From the NCBI RefSeq assembly GCF_003355475.1, contig NZ_CP031356.1, forward strand, positions 558,001 to 622,000: 64,000 bases of DNA, given 5' to 3'. Within the stretch, counting starts at the first letter, position 1. Each line of letters opens with the position of its first letter. The DNA is from Brachybacterium saurashtrense. Lineage in GTDB: Bacteria > Actinomycetota > Actinomycetes > Actinomycetales > Dermabacteraceae. Below, piece after piece: positions 16,424 to 25,601 of this stretch. Below the pieces are notes generated by a model. The model saw nothing but the letters and a program-made list of their open reading frames with translations, ran no database searches and had not been told where the DNA came from. Both the position numbers and the translations under genes were made by a program.

Positions 16424-16509
16424 CCGTCCTGTGAGACCTCTCGTCGTTCCCGCCCCGACGCAACTTCCCCGGTGGCGGGTCGGGAACGACGGGGAATCTG
16501 GCAGGACGG
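16424..16509 (+). promoter_or_regulatory. Structured RNA leader between mraZ and rsmH
   Basis: Nested inverted repeats: the outer stem CCGTCCTG/CAGGACGG (16424-16431 with 16502-16509) and the inner stem CGTCGTTCCCG/CGGGAACGACG (16442-16452 with 16481-16491). Together they would fold into one long arm in the mraZ-rsmH mRNA. No T tract follows. It may act as an attenuator or processing site. Confidence 0.5.
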
Positions 16510-16584
16510 CACCGCGCAGGAGGCGCGGAGCCGAGCAGGACCGCAGGACCATCGCACGCAGCACGAGACGACCCAGGGGGTGAC

Positions 16585-17580
16585 ATGGACTCGCAGCACA
16601 CCGGACGACCCGCCGAGGACAGGCACGTCCCCGTCCTGCTCGACACCTCCGTCCAGCTGCTCGTCCCCGCGCTGCGCGAGCCCGGCGCCGTCCACGTCGA
16701 CGCGACCCTGGGCATGGGCGGCCACGCCGCCGCCGTGCTACACGCCGCGCCCGAGGCGCACCTGGTGGGCATCGACCGCGACCCCCAGGCCCTCGTCCTC
16801 GCCCGCGAACGGCTCGACCGCGAGGGCGTGGGGGAGCGGGCCACCCTGGTGCACGCCACCTACGACCGCATCCCCGAGGTGCTCGCGGATCTCGGCCTGC
16901 CCGGCGCTCACGGCGTGATGATGGACCTGGGGCTCTCCAGCTTCCAGATCGACACCGCCGAGCGCGGGTTCTCCTACTCGGTGGACGCCCCGCTCGACAT
17001 GCGGATGGACACCGCCTCCGACGGCCCCACCGCGGCGGACCTGCTGCGCGACCTGCCCGAGGCCGAGCTCGCGCGGATCCTCCGGGACCTCGGCGACGAG
17101 CGCTTCGCCAAGCGCATCGCCCGCCGGCTGGTCGCGCAGCGGGAGATCGCCCCGCTCACCCGCAGCGGCGAGCTCGTCGACCTGCTGGAGCAGGCCATCC
17201 CCGCGGCCTCGAAGGCCAGCGGCGGCCATCCCGCCAAACGCACCTTCCAGGCGCTGCGCATCGCGGTCAACGAGGAGCTCGAGATCCTCGCCTCCGCGAT
17301 CGAATCCGCCCTCGACAGCCTCCACGTGGGCGGCCGGATCGTGGTGGAGTCCTACCACTCCGGTGAGGACCGCCTGGTCAAGACCGCGTTCACGCGTCGC
17401 ACCCGCTCCTCGGCTCCGCCCGGGCTCCCGGTGGAGCTCGAGGAGCACAAGCCCACCTTCTCCCCGCTCGTGCGCGGCGCCCTCCAGGCGGACGACGCCG
17501 AGCGCGGCACCAACTCGCGCGCGGCCTCCGTCCGCCTGCGCGCCCTGACCCGCACCCGATCCGTCGAGAGAGCACACTGA
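16585..17580 (+). CDS. rsmH: 16S rRNA (cytosine1402-N4)-methyltransferase RsmH
   Basis: RsmH (MraW) methylates N4 of C1402 in 16S rRNA. The 331-residue product has VPVLLDTSVQLL at the N-terminus, motif I DATLGMGGHA near residues 33-42, and the family signature MDLGLSSFQID. It ends in RAASVRLRALTR, typical of the family. The ATG follows CAGGGGGTGAC. Its usual dcw position after mraZ is kept, and the ftsL-like gene begins one base after its stop, implying translational coupling. Confidence 0.97.
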   Translation: MDSQHTGRPAEDRHVPVLLDTSVQLLVPALREPGAVHVDATLGMGGHAAAVLHAAPEAHLVGIDRDPQALVLARERLDREGVGERATLVHATYDRIPEVLADLGLPGAHGVMMDLGLSSFQIDTAERGFSYSVDAPLDMRMDTASDGPTAADLLRDLPEAELARILRDLGDERFAKRIARRLVAQREIAPLTRSGELVDLLEQAIPAASKASGGHPAKRTFQALRIAVNEELEILASAIESALDSLHVGGRIVVESYHSGEDRLVKTAFTRRTRSSAPPGLPVELEEHKPTFSPLVRGALQADDAERGTNSRAASVRLRALTRTRSVERAH

Positions 17581-17581
17581 G

Positions 17582-18097
17582 ATGGCCAGCACGTCAGCCG
17601 TTCATGCGCCCGCGATCCGTCCCGTCCGCGGCAGTCGGAGGCACACCGCCCGCCCGGGACTGACCATCGTCGCCTCGCCGAAGACCGCGGGCAGCTCGAT
17701 GCCGTTCACGCTCCTGTGCACCCTGATCGTCGCCGCCACCCTCGCGGCGCTGCTCTACCTCAACATCCAGATGTCGGACACCAGCTACGAGATCACCCGC
17801 CTGCAGGGCCAGTCGCAGCGCCTCACGGAGGAGGGCCAGGCGCTCGCCGAGACGAACGAGCGCCTCGGCACCCCCCAGGAGCTGGAGCGCCAGGCCCGCG
17901 AGATCGGCATGGTCCCGGTGACGGATCCGGCCTACATCGACCTCGACACGGGCGAGATCATCGGCGAGACGGCCCCGGCGGAGCAGACTGGGGCCAATCC
18001 CGAGCTCGCGCAGGTGCCCGCCGAGGTGGCGGTGCCGCCGGCTCAGATCTACGACGAGCCCTCCGCCTACCACGGCATGGGCAACGAAGGGGCCTGA
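17582..18097 (+). CDS. ftsL: Cell division protein FtsL-like
   Basis: This 171-residue bitopic protein has a basic cytoplasmic N-terminus, one membrane segment at about residues 41-62, and a short periplasmic coiled coil (residues 68-100), the FtsL/DivIC layout. FtsL forms the FtsQLB complex that activates FtsW-FtsI. Sequence conservation in FtsL is low, so the call rests on topology and on the fixed position between rsmH and ftsI. The C-terminal 60 residues are acidic and Pro/Ala-rich, longer than E. coli FtsL. ftsI starts 2 bases after the stop. Confidence 0.88.
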   Translation: MASTSAVHAPAIRPVRGSRRHTARPGLTIVASPKTAGSSMPFTLLCTLIVAATLAALLYLNIQMSDTSYEITRLQGQSQRLTEEGQALAETNERLGTPQELERQAREIGMVPVTDPAYIDLDTGEIIGETAPAEQTGANPELAQVPAEVAVPPAQIYDEPSAYHGMGNEGA

Positions 18098-18099
18098 GG

Positions 18100-19941
18100 A
18101 TGACGCCACCGCGCAGCAGAGGCCGCCGCGGGACCACCAGCCGGAGCACGGGCGGGGCGGGGCGACCCCGCGCCGCGGCCCGGGCGACGGCGCGCAGGGG
18201 CGGCCTGGTCCCCCCGGCCCGCGTGGGCGAGCCCTCCACCCGCCACCGCCTCCTGATCAGCGTGATCCTGGTGGCGGTGATGGCGCTGTCCGGGCGCTTG
18301 ATCTGGGTGCAGGGGCTGGACGCGAGCGCCCGCGCCCAGGAGGCCATCGACCAGCGCACGGTCACCCGCACCATCCCCGCCCTGCGCGGCGAGATCACCG
18401 ATCGCAACGGCACCGTGCTGGCCAGCTCCGTGGAGCGCTACGACCTGTGGGTCAACCAGCTCCAGGTGGACGACTACCTCGCCGGCTCCACCACCGCCGA
18501 GGTGACCGGCGTGGAGGCCGCGGCGCAGGAGCTCGCCCCGGTGCTCGGCTGGAGCGAGTCGAAGACGGTCGAGGCGCTCACCGGAGAGGCCGGGTTCCAG
18601 TACCTGCGCAAGAACGTCGAGCCCGAGGTGCGCGACGCCGTGATCTCCCTGCGCATCCCCGGCATCGGCGCGGACCGCGTGGCGGACCGCATCTACCCGG
18701 CCGGCTCCGTGGGCGGGAACATCATCGGCTTCGTGGGCAGCGACGGCACCGCGCTCGCGGGGACGGAGCTCTCCTTCGACGACGAGCTCAGCGGCACCGA
18801 CGGCGAGACCACCTACGAGCGCGGCGCCCAGGGGCAGATCATCCCCACCGGGAGACAGGAGACCACCCCGGCCGTGGACGGCCAGGACGTGGTGCTCACC
18901 ATCGACCGTGACCTGCAGTGGAAGGCGCAGCAGATCGTCGCCGGCGCCGTCGAGCAGTGGGGCGCCACCGGAGGCAGCGCCGTCGTGTACAACTCCCGCA
19001 CCGGCGAGGTGATGGCCCTGGCCGAGTACCCGAGCTTCGACCCGAACTCCCCGGGCAGCTCCGATCCGGAGGACCTCGGCAACCGCTCCATCTCCAACGT
19101 CTTCGAGCCCGGCTCCACGGGGAAGCTGTTCACCTTGGCGGCGGCGATCGAGGAGGGCACCGTCACCCCCGAGTCCGAGTACGAGATCCCGTACGAGATG
19201 TGGTTCGACGGGCACCGGGTCAAGGACTCCCACCAGCATCCGGATCAGCGACTCACCCTCGCCGGCGTGCTGAAGAACAGCTCGAACGTGGGCACCGTGC
19301 AGATCTCGGAGACCCTCACCCCCGAGGTGCGCTACGACTACCTCAAGGCCTTCGGGCTCGGGGAGACGACGGGGGTGGAGCTGCCCGCCGAGTCCGCCGG
19401 CATCGTCCACCCCGCCGACCAGTGGACCGGCCGCACCCGCTACACCACCGCCTTCGGGCAGGGCTACAGCGTCAACGCCCTGCAGATGGTCTCCGCCGTC
19501 GGCACCTTCGCCAACGACGGCGTGCGGGTGCAGCCCTCGCTCATCGCCGGCACCCGCGAGGCCGACGGCACCGTGCGACCCCTGGGCGAGCCCGAGAGCA
19601 CCCGGGTGGTCTCGAGCGACACCGCGGACACCATGCTCGCCCTGATGGACAACTCCGTGGACGACGAGACCTCCTCGGCCGCCGTCACCGGCTACGCGGT
19701 GGGCGGGAAGACCGGCACCGCGCAGGTGGGGGACGGCACCTACACCGCCTCCTTCGTGGGCGTCGCCCCGGCGGATGATCCCGATCTGGTGGTGGGTGTG
19801 TTCGTGTTCGGTCTGGACACGTTCATCTCCGGCAGTCGGGCCGCCGCGCCCGCCTTCTCTGAGCTGACCACCTTCGCCCTGCAGAACCAGGGCATCGCCC
19901 CCACCGGTGCGGCCGGTCGCGAGCTCGAGAACGAGTGGTGA
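18100..19941 (+). CDS. ftsI: Septal peptidoglycan transpeptidase FtsI (PBP2b/PBP3)
   Basis: This 613-residue class B penicillin-binding protein cross-links septal peptidoglycan with FtsW. It has a basic Arg/Gly-rich cytoplasmic tail (residues 1-45), a membrane anchor (about 50-70), a PBP dimerisation domain, and a transpeptidase domain with SxxK at S339-K342, SxN at S394-N396, and KTG at K537. No PASTA repeat is present. The ATG at 18100 gives a start two bases after ftsL; a longer in-frame reading from 17716 overlaps ftsL and is rejected. Beta-lactam drugs target this class of enzyme. Confidence 0.96.
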   Translation: MTPPRSRGRRGTTSRSTGGAGRPRAAARATARRGGLVPPARVGEPSTRHRLLISVILVAVMALSGRLIWVQGLDASARAQEAIDQRTVTRTIPALRGEITDRNGTVLASSVERYDLWVNQLQVDDYLAGSTTAEVTGVEAAAQELAPVLGWSESKTVEALTGEAGFQYLRKNVEPEVRDAVISLRIPGIGADRVADRIYPAGSVGGNIIGFVGSDGTALAGTELSFDDELSGTDGETTYERGAQGQIIPTGRQETTPAVDGQDVVLTIDRDLQWKAQQIVAGAVEQWGATGGSAVVYNSRTGEVMALAEYPSFDPNSPGSSDPEDLGNRSISNVFEPGSTGKLFTLAAAIEEGTVTPESEYEIPYEMWFDGHRVKDSHQHPDQRLTLAGVLKNSSNVGTVQISETLTPEVRYDYLKAFGLGETTGVELPAESAGIVHPADQWTGRTRYTTAFGQGYSVNALQMVSAVGTFANDGVRVQPSLIAGTREADGTVRPLGEPESTRVVSSDTADTMLALMDNSVDDETSSAAVTGYAVGGKTGTAQVGDGTYTASFVGVAPADDPDLVVGVFVFGLDTFISGSRAAAPAFSELTTFALQNQGIAPTGAAGRELENEW

Positions 19942-19946
19942 ACACG

Positions 19947-21524
19947 ATGAGCGACACCGTCGGGAGCATTCCCGAACCCGCCCGCCCGCGCCGTCCGCAC
20001 GGCGCCTCCGCCGCGGAGCTCGCCGCCGTGCTGGGGGCCCCGGCGCCGAGCACCGACCTCACGCTGCAGGGCGTCACCCTCGACTCCCGCGCCGTGGAGC
20101 CGGGGGACCTGTGGTGCGCGCTGCCCGGCGCGAACGCCCACGGCGCGGACTTCGCCGCCCAGGCCGCCGCACGCGGCGCCGTCATGGTCCTCACCGACCC
20201 CCAGGGCCGCGGGCGCTGCGAGGCGGCCGGACTCGCCGTGCTGGAGGTCGCCGATCCCCGCGCCGCCACCGCCGTCGCGGCGGCGGTGGTCCAGGGACGG
20301 CCGTCCCGGCGGCTGGCCACCATCGGCGTCACCGGCACCAACGGCAAGACCTCCATCACCACGGCGATCACCCGCACCCTGCTGGCGCTCGACGTCCCGG
20401 CTGGCTCCATCGGCACCAGCGGCACCAGCTACCGCGGCGCCGACGGGCGCGACCACGCGATCGCGACCGTGCGCACCACCCCGGAGGCCCCCGAGCTGCA
20501 CGGGCTGCTGGCGCGGATGGCGGAGGATGCCGTGGAGACGGTCTCGATGGAGGTCTCCAGCCACGCCCTGGTGCTGCACCGCGCGGACGAGGTGGTCTTC
20601 GACGTCGCCTGCTTCACCAACCTCACCCAGGACCACCTCGACTTCCACGGCACGATGGAGGAGTACTTCGCGGCGAAGCAGCAGCTGTTCACCCCCGCCC
20701 ATGCCCGTCACGGCGTGGTGTGCGTGGACGACGAGTGGGGCCGGCGCCTCGCGCGCGAGGCGCAGATCCCCGTGACCACCTACACCACCCGGGAGGACGT
20801 CGCGGCGGATCACCGCGCCCGGGACCTGCGCGCCGAGGGCTACGGCACCACCTTCGTGGTGGACGGTCCGGGCGGCTCCCGCACGCTGCACGCCGCCCTC
20901 CCCGGCCGCCACTACGTCGCCAACACCCTGGCCGCCGAGCTCCTGCTGGCCGCCGTGGGCCGCAGCGGCGAGGACGTGGTCCGGGCCCTGGGCGAGGCCG
21001 GCACCGTGCCGGGCCGGATGGAGCCGGTCGCCGATGCGCCCGTGCGCGGCATCGTCGACTACTCCCACACTCCCGACGCCCTCCGACAGGCTCTCCTGAC
21101 GCTGCGCGCCGTGCCCGGCACCCGTCGCCTGCTCGTGGTGATGGGCGCCGGCGGCGACCGCGACCGCACCAAGCGACCGCTCATGGGGCGCACCGCCGCC
21201 CAGCTCGCGGACGTGGTGATCGTCACGGACGACAACCCGCGCGGAGAGGATCCGGCCGCGATCCGCCGCGAGGTGCTCTCCGGGATCGAGGAGGGCACGA
21301 CGGCGCAGGTCCACGAGGTGGACGGGCGTGGGGAGGCGATCGCCCTGGCGGCCTACCTGGCCGACGTGGCGGACACCATCCTCGTGGCGGGCAAGGGCGC
21401 CGAGACCGGACAGACGATCGGCGGTATCGTCCATCCGTTCGATGACCGCCTCCGACTGCGGGACGCCCTGCGGGACGCACATCCGGCGCGCGGAGGCGCC
21501 GACGACATGGACGAAGGACGCTGA
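19947..21524 (+). CDS. murE: UDP-MurNAc-tripeptide synthetase MurE (meso-DAP adding)
   Basis: MurE adds the third stem-peptide residue to UDP-MurNAc-L-Ala-D-Glu. From the ATG at 19947 the product has 525 residues. The P-loop TGTNGKTS is in the middle domain, and the DNPR motif at residues 429-432 is the signature of enzymes adding meso-diaminopimelate rather than lysine, which agrees with dapF in this window. GTG codons at 19935 and 19938 are alternative starts; the latter would overlap the ftsI stop as GTGA. murF begins two bases after its stop. Confidence 0.96.
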   Translation: MSDTVGSIPEPARPRRPHGASAAELAAVLGAPAPSTDLTLQGVTLDSRAVEPGDLWCALPGANAHGADFAAQAAARGAVMVLTDPQGRGRCEAAGLAVLEVADPRAATAVAAAVVQGRPSRRLATIGVTGTNGKTSITTAITRTLLALDVPAGSIGTSGTSYRGADGRDHAIATVRTTPEAPELHGLLARMAEDAVETVSMEVSSHALVLHRADEVVFDVACFTNLTQDHLDFHGTMEEYFAAKQQLFTPAHARHGVVCVDDEWGRRLAREAQIPVTTYTTREDVAADHRARDLRAEGYGTTFVVDGPGGSRTLHAALPGRHYVANTLAAELLLAAVGRSGEDVVRALGEAGTVPGRMEPVADAPVRGIVDYSHTPDALRQALLTLRAVPGTRRLLVVMGAGGDRDRTKRPLMGRTAAQLADVVIVTDDNPRGEDPAAIRREVLSGIEEGTTAQVHEVDGRGEAIALAAYLADVADTILVAGKGAETGQTIGGIVHPFDDRLRLRDALRDAHPARGGADDMDEGR

Positions 21525-21526
21525 GC

Positions 21527-22999
21527 ATGCTCCAGACCACTGCACGGGACATCGCCGCCCTCACGGGCGGCGCCCTCGTGGGCGGCGCGACCGGGGACGA
21601 GACCGTCTCCGGCGTCGCCCGCATCGACTCCCGCGAGGTCGGCGACGGGGACCTCTTCGCCGCCTTCCTCGGCGAGCACGCCGACGGCCACGACTTCCTG
21701 GCCGCCGCCCGCGCCGCCGGGGCTCCGCTCGCCCTGGTCACCGAGGACCGCGGGGTGCCCGCCGTGCAGGTCCCGGACGTGCGCGAGGCGCTCTCCGTCC
21801 TCGCCACCGCGCAGCTGGACCGGGGACGCCGGGAGAACCCGGGGCTGGTGGTGCTCGCCGTGACCGGAAGCGCCGGCAAGACCGGCACCAAGGACCTCCT
21901 GGGCACCGTCCTCGCTACCGCCGGGCCGGTCATCGCCCCGGCCGGGAGCCTGAACAACGAGCTCGGCCTGCCGCTCACCGTGCTGGGCCTCACCGATGCC
22001 ACGCGCTTCCTCGTGCTCGAGATGGGCGCCCGGGGCGTGGGCCACATCGCCCAGCTCACCGCGATCGCGCGCCCGGACATCTCGCTGGTGCTCAACGTCG
22101 GCTCCGCCCACCTGGGCGAGTTCGGCGGCATCGAGGCCACCGCCCGCGCCAAGGGCGAGCTGGTCGAGGCCCTCGCCGCGGATGGCCGCGCCCTCCTCAA
22201 CGCGGAGGACCGCCTGGTGCTGGGCATGGCAGAGCGCTCCGCGGCACCCGTCCTCACCTGGGGGTTCAGTGCCGGGGACGTGCGCGGCACGGAGCTGAGC
22301 CTTGATGAGCGCGCCCGGGTGAGCTTCACCCTCGAGGTGCCCGAGGGGCTCGCCTCGCTGCACGGCGCCCCGATCGCCCCCGGTCGCTACGCCGTGCGTC
22401 CCGATCTCCTGGGCGAGCACCAGGCGGCCAACGTGCTGGCGGCGCTCGCCGCCGCACTGGTCGCCGGGGTGGACCCCGCAGCGGCGACCGCGGCCCTCGA
22501 CGGCGCCCGGATCGCCTCCGGACAGCGGATGCAGGTGCTCGAGGCCGGCGGTGCGCTCGTCATCGACGACGCGTACAACGCCAACCCCGATTCCATGCGG
22601 CAGGCGCTGAAGACCCTCGCCCATCTGGGACGCGGCCACCGCACCATCGCGGTGCTCGGCGAGATGCTCGAGCTGGGGGAGGACACCGTGCGCCTGCACG
22701 ACGAGATCGGCCGCCTCGCGGTGCGCCTGAACATCTCCCAGCTCTACGTGGTGGGGGACGGCGCCGCGCCGATCCACCACGGGGCCAGCCTCGAGGGAAG
22801 CTTCGGCGGCGAGTCCGAGTACCTCGACACGGTCGAGGAGGCGATCGCTGTGCTAGAACGGACCGTGCGGCCCGGGGACGCGGTGCTGCTGAAGTCCTCG
22901 CGGGACGCGGGGCTCCGACGGATCGCCGGGCCGCTCATCGAGCACCTGGCCGAGCGTCGCGAGACCGAGGACACCACTCCGACGGGAGCCGACCAGTGA
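21527..22999 (+). CDS. murF: UDP-MurNAc-pentapeptide synthase MurF
   Basis: MurF adds D-Ala-D-Ala to the UDP-MurNAc-tripeptide, completing the cytoplasmic precursor. The 490-residue product shows the N-terminal Mur ligase domain (IDSREVGDGDLFAAF), the P-loop GSAGKTGTKD, and the C-terminal IDDAYNANPDSM motif typical of MurF. The ATG at 21527 follows the murE stop by two bases with GAAGGACG upstream. The stop overlaps the mraY start as GTGA. Confidence 0.97.
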   Translation: MLQTTARDIAALTGGALVGGATGDETVSGVARIDSREVGDGDLFAAFLGEHADGHDFLAAARAAGAPLALVTEDRGVPAVQVPDVREALSVLATAQLDRGRRENPGLVVLAVTGSAGKTGTKDLLGTVLATAGPVIAPAGSLNNELGLPLTVLGLTDATRFLVLEMGARGVGHIAQLTAIARPDISLVLNVGSAHLGEFGGIEATARAKGELVEALAADGRALLNAEDRLVLGMAERSAAPVLTWGFSAGDVRGTELSLDERARVSFTLEVPEGLASLHGAPIAPGRYAVRPDLLGEHQAANVLAALAAALVAGVDPAAATAALDGARIASGQRMQVLEAGGALVIDDAYNANPDSMRQALKTLAHLGRGHRTIAVLGEMLELGEDTVRLHDEIGRLAVRLNISQLYVVGDGAAPIHHGASLEGSFGGESEYLDTVEEAIAVLERTVRPGDAVLLKSSRDAGLRRIAGPLIEHLAERRETEDTTPTGADQ

Positions 23000-24096
23000 T
23001 CGCGATCATCATCTCCGGTGCGATCGCCCTGACCCTCTCGATCCTGGGCACGCCCCTGTTCATCAAGGTGCTCGAGCGCCACGGCTACGGCCAGTTCGTG
23101 CGCGACGACGGGCCCACCACCCATGCCACCAAGCGCGGCACGCCCACGATGGGCGGCGTGGCGATCATCCTCGCGGTGCTGCTCGCGTACCTGCTCACGC
23201 ACCTGCTGCTGTGGACCTCGCCGAGCGTGTCCGTGCTGCTGGTGCTGTTCCTGATGATCGGGTTGGGCTTCGTCGGCTTCCTCGACGACTACCTGAAGAT
23301 CTCCCAGCAGGACAGCACCGGGCTGCGCCCGCGCTACAAGCTCCTGGGGCAGTTCGTGGTCGCGACCGCCTTCGCGGTGCTCGCCCTGCTGTTCCCGGAC
23401 GAGAACGGTCTCACCCCCGCCTCCACGCACCTCTCCTTCGTGCGGGACATCCCCTGGCTGGACCTGGCCTTCTTCGGCACCGTCGCCGGCTTCATCCTCT
23501 TCGCGATCTGGGCGAACTTCCTGGTCGCGGCGTGGTCCAACGGTGTCAACCTCACCGACGGGCTCGACGGTCTGGCCAGCGGCGCGACCATCATCTTCAC
23601 TGCCGCCTACCTCATCATCAGCTTCTGGCAGTGGCGGCAGGTGTGCACCGTGGACCTCGACGCCGGGGGCCTGGTGCACTGCTACGACGCGCGTGACCCG
23701 CTGGACACGGCCGTGCTGTGCGCCGCGCTCATCGGCGCCTGCGTGGGCTTCCTGTGGTGGAACACCTCCCCGGCGAAGATCTTCATGGGGGACACCGGTT
23801 CCCTCGCCCTCGGCGGCGCCATCGCCGGTCTCACGATCATCTCCCGCACCGAGATCGTCGGCGCCATCATCGGCGGCCTGTTCGTGATCATCTCGCTGTC
23901 GGTGATCATCCAGGTCACCAGCTTCAAGCTCACCGGGAAGCGGGTGTTCCGGATGGCGCCCCTGCAGCACCACTTCGAGCTCAAGGGCTGGAACGAGGTC
24001 ACCATCGTGGTGCGCTTCTGGATCGTGGCCGGCATCCTCGCCGGCGTGGGACTGGGCCTGTTCTACCTCGACGCGCTGCCGAGGCTCACCTCATGA
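22996..24096 (+). CDS. mraY: Phospho-MurNAc-pentapeptide transferase MraY
   Basis: MraY makes lipid I by moving phospho-MurNAc-pentapeptide onto undecaprenyl phosphate at the inner membrane. The 366-residue protein has about ten membrane segments. Diagnostic motifs are FLDDYLK (catalytic Asp-Asp), NLTDGLDGLA, and the C-terminal MAPLQHHFE. The GTG start overlaps the murF stop by four bases and its own stop overlaps the murD ATG by four, so translation is coupled on both sides. Confidence 0.97.
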   Translation: MIAIIISGAIALTLSILGTPLFIKVLERHGYGQFVRDDGPTTHATKRGTPTMGGVAIILAVLLAYLLTHLLLWTSPSVSVLLVLFLMIGLGFVGFLDDYLKISQQDSTGLRPRYKLLGQFVVATAFAVLALLFPDENGLTPASTHLSFVRDIPWLDLAFFGTVAGFILFAIWANFLVAAWSNGVNLTDGLDGLASGATIIFTAAYLIISFWQWRQVCTVDLDAGGLVHCYDARDPLDTAVLCAALIGACVGFLWWNTSPAKIFMGDTGSLALGGAIAGLTIISRTEIVGAIIGGLFVIISLSVIIQVTSFKLTGKRVFRMAPLQHHFELKGWNEVTIVVRFWIVAGILAGVGLGLFYLDALPRLTS

Positions 24097-25601
24097 GCGC
24101 CACGGGGTCCGCCGGCCCCGCCGAGGAGCGTGCCTGGCCCGGGCTGGACGTGCGCGACCTGCGGATCCTGGTGACGGGATTCGGGGTCTCCGGCTACGCG
24201 ATCGCCGATCAGACCATGCAGCGCGGCGCCCGCGTGCTGGTGATCGACGGCGCGGACAGCGCGTCGCTGCGCGAGCGCGCGGGGATCCTCGAGGTGCTCG
24301 GCGTGGAGGTGCGCCTCGGCCCCGAGCACCTCGACGCCCTTCCCGCGGACCGGGAGATCGACCTCGTGGTCACCTCGCCCGGCTGGCGCCCCGACCAGCC
24401 TCTCCTGCGCGCCGCGCAGCAGGCCGGCATCCCCGTGTGGAGCGAGATCGAGCTGGCCCGCCGGATGCAGAGCGCCGACGGTCCGGCCTGGCTGGGCATC
24501 ACCGGCACCAACGGCAAGACCACCACCGTGACCATGCTCGAGTCGATCCTCCACCACGCCGGTCTGCGCGCGGTGGCCTGCGGCAACGTGGGACTGCCCG
24601 TGATCGAGGCGGCGCTGGACCCGGAGGGCTTCGACGTGCTGGCGATCGAGCTGTCGAGCTTCCAGCTGCACTGGACGGAGCATCTGGACTGCGAGGCGGC
24701 CGTGGTCCTCAACGTCAGCGACGACCACCTGGACTGGCACGGCGGCGCGGAGGCCTACGCGCGGGCGAAGGGGAAGATCTTCGAGGGCGTGCGCAGCGCG
24801 TGCGTGTACAGCGTCGCCGACCCCACCACCCAGCTTCTGGTCGAGGAGGCGGACGTGGTCGACGGCGCGCGCGCCGTGGGCCTCACCCTCGGCCCGCCCG
24901 GGCTCTCCGAGCTCGGCGTGATCGACGGGCTGCTCGTCGACCGCGCCTTCCTCGCCGAGCGGCGCACCGCCGCCGCGGAGCTCGCCTCCCTCGAGGACCT
25001 CGCCCACCTGGGCGCCCGGGGAGCCGGACCGCACGTGGTGCTGGACGCCCTCGCCGCCGCCGCCCTCGCGCGCGCCCACGGGGTCGCCCCGGCGGCGGTG
25101 CGGGACGGCCTGCGCGCCTACCGGATGGGCGACCACCGCGCCCAGCACCTCGCCACCGTGGACGGCGTCGGCTACGTCGATGACACCAAGGCCACCAACC
25201 CCGCCGCCGCGGCCGCCTCCCTCGCCGCGGCCGCGCGCGTGGTGTGGATCGCGGGCGGCGACGCCAAGGGCGCCGATCTCGACGCCCTGGTGGCCACGGT
25301 GCGCGACCGCCTGGTCGGCGTGGTGCTGCTGGGCAGGGACGACGCCCCGTTCACCGCGGCGCTGTCGCGACACGCACCCGAGGTCCCGCTGCGGCGCATC
25401 GATCCGGGTGACACTGGCGACGTCGCCGGGCGATCCCGGCTGATGGAGGACGCGGTCCGCGCCGCCCACTCCCTCGCCCGTCCGGGGGACGTGGTGCTGC
25501 TGGCACCCGCGGCCGCCTCCATCGACCAGTTCCGTGACTACGCGGAGCGGGGGGATCTGTTCGCGGCGGCCGTGTCCCGACTGCCAGGAGAGCGCGCATG
25601 A
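24093..25601 (+). CDS. murD: UDP-MurNAc-L-Ala:D-Glu ligase MurD
   Basis: MurD adds D-glutamate to UDP-MurNAc-L-Ala. The 502-residue product has an N-terminal Rossmann-like domain (VTGFGVSGYA), the P-loop GTNGKTTT, and a C-terminal ligase domain with YVDDTKATNP. The ATG at 24093 overlaps the mraY stop (ATGA) and the stop overlaps ftsW the same way. A longer in-frame reading from 23718 lies within mraY and is rejected. It is slightly longer than E. coli MurD (438), as in other actinobacteria. Confidence 0.97.
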   Translation: MSATGSAGPAEERAWPGLDVRDLRILVTGFGVSGYAIADQTMQRGARVLVIDGADSASLRERAGILEVLGVEVRLGPEHLDALPADREIDLVVTSPGWRPDQPLLRAAQQAGIPVWSEIELARRMQSADGPAWLGITGTNGKTTTVTMLESILHHAGLRAVACGNVGLPVIEAALDPEGFDVLAIELSSFQLHWTEHLDCEAAVVLNVSDDHLDWHGGAEAYARAKGKIFEGVRSACVYSVADPTTQLLVEEADVVDGARAVGLTLGPPGLSELGVIDGLLVDRAFLAERRTAAAELASLEDLAHLGARGAGPHVVLDALAAAALARAHGVAPAAVRDGLRAYRMGDHRAQHLATVDGVGYVDDTKATNPAAAAASLAAAARVVWIAGGDAKGADLDALVATVRDRLVGVVLLGRDDAPFTAALSRHAPEVPLRRIDPGDTGDVAGRSRLMEDAVRAAHSLARPGDVVLLAPAAASIDQFRDYAERGDLFAAAVSRLPGERA

